From IMG/VR virus record IMGVR_UViG_3300021185_000768, positions 1 through 25,029 of that record: 25,029 nt of DNA; one strand, written 5' to 3'. The stretch is from a virus. Below the pieces are notes generated by a model. It saw nothing but the letters and a program-made list of their open reading frames with translations, was not told the DNA's origin and did no database searches. A program made the translations under genes and the position numbers. This document shows positions 23,126-25,029 of the stretch, piece after piece. How positions within the stretch are numbered: position 1 is the stretch's first letter; every line of letters starts with the position of its first letter.

Positions 23126-23556
23126 TGATCACAACGGCGGCAGGAGTATTATTCCTTGCCAAAGACACAGGTAGATGTATGTTGCAATTACGAGAAGGCA
23201 ACAAAAGATTTAACCATACATGGGGTTTTTGGGGAGGCACAATGGAGAAAAAAGAAACTCCATATGAGTGTATCCAACGAGAATTAGAAGAAGAAATAGG
23301 GTTCGTTCCAGAACTACAAAAATTAAATCCATTAGATGTTTATCAAAGTAAAGATAAAAACTTTTACTATTATAGTTTTGTATATGTTGTAGATCAAGAA
23401 TTTCAACCACCAAAACTAAATGGTGAAAGTGCAGGATATGCCTGGGTAGATATAGGCCAATGGCCTAAACCATTACATAATGGGGCAAGAGTAACCTTAT
23501 CTAAAAACAATGGCACAGAAAAACTACACACTATACTGCAAATAAATTCTAGATAA
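23125..23556 (+). CDS. Nudix hydrolase
   Basis: Nudix enzymes cleave nucleoside diphosphates linked to another group, for example dNTPs, nucleotide sugars, ADP-ribose or capped RNA ends. The Nudix box is perfect: G38-x5-E44-x7-R52-E53-L54-x-E56-E57-x-G59-F60, that is GTMEKKE, seven residues, then RELEEEIGF. With the ATG at 23125 the protein is 143 aa, a typical single-domain size; an upstream TTG at 23107 is in frame but the overlapping TAATG start with gp15 is better. It is translated in a chain with gp14 and gp15, an unusual place for a nucleotide enzyme. The substrate cannot be told from sequence. Confidence 0.92.
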   Translation: MITTAAGVLFLAKDTGRCMLQLREGNKRFNHTWGFWGGTMEKKETPYECIQRELEEEIGFVPELQKLNPLDVYQSKDKNFYYYSFVYVVDQEFQPPKLNGESAGYAWVDIGQWPKPLHNGARVTLSKNNGTEKLHTILQINSR

Positions 23557-23559
23557 ATA
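23553..23559 (+). promoter_or_regulatory. T4-type late promoter box, leaderless class
   Basis: ATAAATA on the plus strand, spacer CTAGT, then the ATG at 23565. The TAA stop of the Nudix gene (23554-23556) lies inside the box. Confidence 0.77.
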
Positions 23560-23564
23560 CTAGT

Positions 23565-24197
23565 ATGAGCAAAGGCGAAATAATCGATTTTGTACTTTTG
23601 CGGATAACCACTGAGCTAGACAAGTTCGAAAGAACGACTACAATCCCACATACACTACTAGAAGGTGCAATAGAAATAGACGAAATACAAGACGTCTATT
23701 ATGAGAAGTTATCGCCGAAGTATCAAAAAATGTTTGATAAACTGTTAAAACAGTATCATCAGAATATTGGCGAAAATATAGAGTCTCTTAAAAAAGCAAT
23801 GAAAAAAGACTATGCTAGAGTCATAAAGACTATGGCTACTGAACATGAAAGTTTTAAATTTCCAGAAATTATGAAATTATACAGGCCTGGAATGAACCCA
23901 ATAAGAGGATTGTACTATCAAACAAGAGAGGCTACAACTAGATTTAATCCGGAACACCCGTTCCATCATTGGTTAGTAGCATTAGTTACTGATTTAGAAT
24001 ACAATAATATACTACTAGATGCTCTCGGTAAAGATGTGCGTAAATTAGAAAAAATTATTAAAAGATATTATTTTCCTTTAATCGAACACGGTGATGGAAT
24101 ACCTTTAGAATTATTTCATGCAAAGCAACAACTAAAAGATTTTAGACATTACTATATGTTTTTTAGAAATATAAAGGATTGGGAGCCAGACGAATAA
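23565..24197 (+). CDS. Unknown helical late protein
   Basis: This 210-aa protein is rich in Lys, Glu, Leu and His/Tyr and looks almost entirely alpha-helical. Charged, coiled-coil-like segments lie near 55-90 and 150-170, with aromatic clusters at 118-135 (MNPIRGLYYQTREATTRF) and near the C-terminus (FRHYYMFFRN). I recognise no family or catalytic motif. It has the leaderless late-promoter arrangement, with the box in the Nudix stop codon, and its TAA directly abuts the stop of the convergent gene at 24198. The late promoter and virion-gene neighbours suggest a structural or assembly role. Confidence 0.82.
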   Translation: MSKGEIIDFVLLRITTELDKFERTTTIPHTLLEGAIEIDEIQDVYYEKLSPKYQKMFDKLLKQYHQNIGENIESLKKAMKKDYARVIKTMATEHESFKFPEIMKLYRPGMNPIRGLYYQTREATTRFNPEHPFHHWLVALVTDLEYNNILLDALGKDVRKLEKIIKRYYFPLIEHGDGIPLELFHAKQQLKDFRHYYMFFRNIKDWEPDE

Positions 24198-24557
24198 TTA
24201 ATAAATTTTTCTTATCTGGTAGTCAAAAGGTTCAACAGTTCTAATTTCAAATGCTCTTCCATCCATATCTTTTCCTTTAATATGTTTAGGAGTTTTCTTA
24301 GTAATCTTCTTTAAAAGATATCTTTTATGAGATCTTGTAGTTGTAATATTACCATCTCCGTCTCTAATAGAATCCTTTAAGTACCATACTGTTAATTCAT
24401 ATTCTTCATAGATAATTTTAAACCAAAGTCTTAGTATTGCTTTCCATATTGTAATTAATAGTTTTACGATAAACTGGACTGCAATCTTAGTCTTTTGCCA
24501 TAGCCATACCAATGAAGGCTTTACTTTCTGTGTTATATTGTGTAAAAAGTTTTTCAT
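24198..24557 (-). CDS. Small amphipathic/membrane-associated protein
   Basis: The N-terminal half of this 119-aa protein (about 15-52) is a run of hydrophobic and Trp residues interspersed with Lys (WLWQKTKIAVQFIVKLL then IWKAILRLWFKII), which fits an amphipathic or membrane-lying helix. The C-terminal half is basic and then ordered: KKITKKTPKHIKGKDMDG followed by FEIRTVEPFDYQIRKIY. I have no family for it. The start is fixed by a late box five bases upstream. Its stop directly abuts the stop of the convergent plus-strand gene, with no terminator between. Confidence 0.8.
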   Translation of the reverse strand: MKNFLHNITQKVKPSLVWLWQKTKIAVQFIVKLLITIWKAILRLWFKIIYEEYELTVWYLKDSIRDGDGNITTTRSHKRYLLKKITKKTPKHIKGKDMDGRAFEIRTVEPFDYQIRKIY

Positions 24558-24562
24558 ACTCT

Positions 24563-24569
24563 TATTTAT
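24563..24569 (-). promoter_or_regulatory. T4-type late promoter box, leaderless class
   Basis: ATAAATA on the minus strand, spacer AGAGT, then the ATG at 24557. The box directly follows the TAA stop of the upstream oxygenase-like gene. Confidence 0.75.
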
Positions 24570-25029
24570 TTAATTTTTAAATATCCAGTTACCAGTTATT
24601 CTATTATCTAAGGTGGTATTAAAACATCCTACTGAATGCCAGGAATTACTATTTGGTTTTATAATTAATAATTGTCCAGGTTGTCCACCAAGTTCTATGC
24701 CTTTATCCCACATATGTACCCACCATCTAGAATCATCTTCATCTGCCCAGCCTGGTTCTTCTTTATGAATATGTGTACCATACATGTATTCAGGATTTAA
24801 ATAAAGTATTGCCCTTATAGGCATTTCGGTATATGATACTTCACCATCAGGCATCAGTAATTCTCCCGTATAATCATCGTGTGGTATAATTTCGTCTTCT
24901 TTATTAAATACTTGTAGGCCGTGTATTAAAGTTGTCGTATTTACATCAAATGCTGTATTTACAGCACTTATGATATCTGCCTTATTATTTTCTATGTATT
25001 CGTGTACCGGGTGATAGGCTGACCAGAGC
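24570..25029 (-). CDS. Partial 2OG-Fe(II) oxygenase-like protein
   Basis: The frame stays open from the stop at 24570 through the right edge of the window, so the N-terminus is missing; an internal ATG at 24854 is not the start. About 152 residues are visible. The pattern fits a 2-oxoglutarate/Fe(II) oxygenase fold: an HDD motif that could be H-x-D, IRAILYLNPEYMYG, GGQPGQLLIIKPN, then SWHSVG with the distal His, and an Arg 11 residues later in RITGNWIF suited to 2-oxoglutarate. It is not obviously a close copy of the two oxygenases at 16.2-17.2 kb. It ends just before the late promoter of the next gene. The substrate is unknown. Confidence 0.72.
   Translation of the reverse strand, partial: LWSAYHPVHEYIENNKADIISAVNTAFDVNTTTLIHGLQVFNKEDEIIPHDDYTGELLMPDGEVSYTEMPIRAILYLNPEYMYGTHIHKEEPGWADEDDSRWWVHMWDKGIELGGQPGQLLIIKPNSNSWHSVGCFNTTLDNRITGNWIFKN

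Noticed and set aside
24190-24215. Possible bidirectional terminator between the abutting convergent stops
   Set aside because: There is only a short A+T-rich stretch with no G+C stem, so I do not call one.
24570-24854. 94-codon gene with start at 24854
   Set aside because: The frame continues without a stop to the right edge, so this is the C-terminal part of a larger truncated gene.
1-25029. CRISPR arrays, insertion sequences or transposases
   Set aside because: No regularly spaced repeats and no transposase-like frames seen in the window.

Overview
This window reads as part of the virion-assembly region of a low-GC, T4-like contractile-tailed phage, most likely marine. The evidence is a set of T4-type morphogenesis genes: terminase large (gp17) and small (gp16-like) subunits, gp4-like head-completion nuclease, tail tube (gp19), tail sheath (gp18), dNMP kinase (gp1), and neck/tail-completion proteins gp13, gp14 and gp15. 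T4-type late promoter boxes (ATAAATA) sit in front of many genes. The strong A+T bias and the accessory metabolic genes resemble marine T4-like phages of low-GC bacteria such as SAR11 or picocyanobacteria, but nothing here fixes the host.

Layout. On the minus strand (transcribed right to left) from 11.9 kb to the left edge lie gp13, gp1, gp18, gp19, a tail-tube-fold baseplate-type protein, a small virion-type protein, gp4-like, gp16-like, two unknown proteins, gp17, and an open-ended gene with an eight-cysteine cluster. A 40-codon plus-strand gene (4205-4327) is wedged into this run. From 20.7 to 24.2 kb the plus strand carries gp14, gp15, a Nudix hydrolase and an unknown helical protein. At the right edge two minus-strand genes follow, a small amphipathic protein and a truncated 2OG-oxygenase-like gene.

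Between gp13 and gp14, which are neighbours in T4, sits an accessory block (about 11.9-20.6 kb, minus strand). It holds tRNA-Ser(GCU), a glycosyltransferase-like protein, a compact PLP aminotransferase-like protein, an L-arginine:glycine amidinotransferase (AGAT) homologue with its catalytic residues intact, two tandem paralogous 2OG-Fe(II) oxygenase-like proteins, a sugar-type NAD-dependent epimerase/dehydratase, a B12-binding-type radical SAM protein, a one-helix membrane protein and an unknown basic protein. Several of these genes overlap by a few bases, which points to translational coupling. The content suggests a phage-encoded route to a modified, possibly guanidinylated, sugar or amino-acid compound. 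That is inference.

The most striking regulatory pattern is that eight genes have the late box exactly five bases before the ATG. With T4 late-promoter geometry, transcription would start on the A of the start codon, giving leaderless mRNAs. Other late genes (gp18, gp19, AGAT and others) have a 17-34 nt leader, usually with a clear Shine-Dalgarno sequence. A second pattern is a short Gly-aromatic/Trp module that recurs in the sheath, gp14 and gp15, and makes up most of the stand-alone 40-residue protein.
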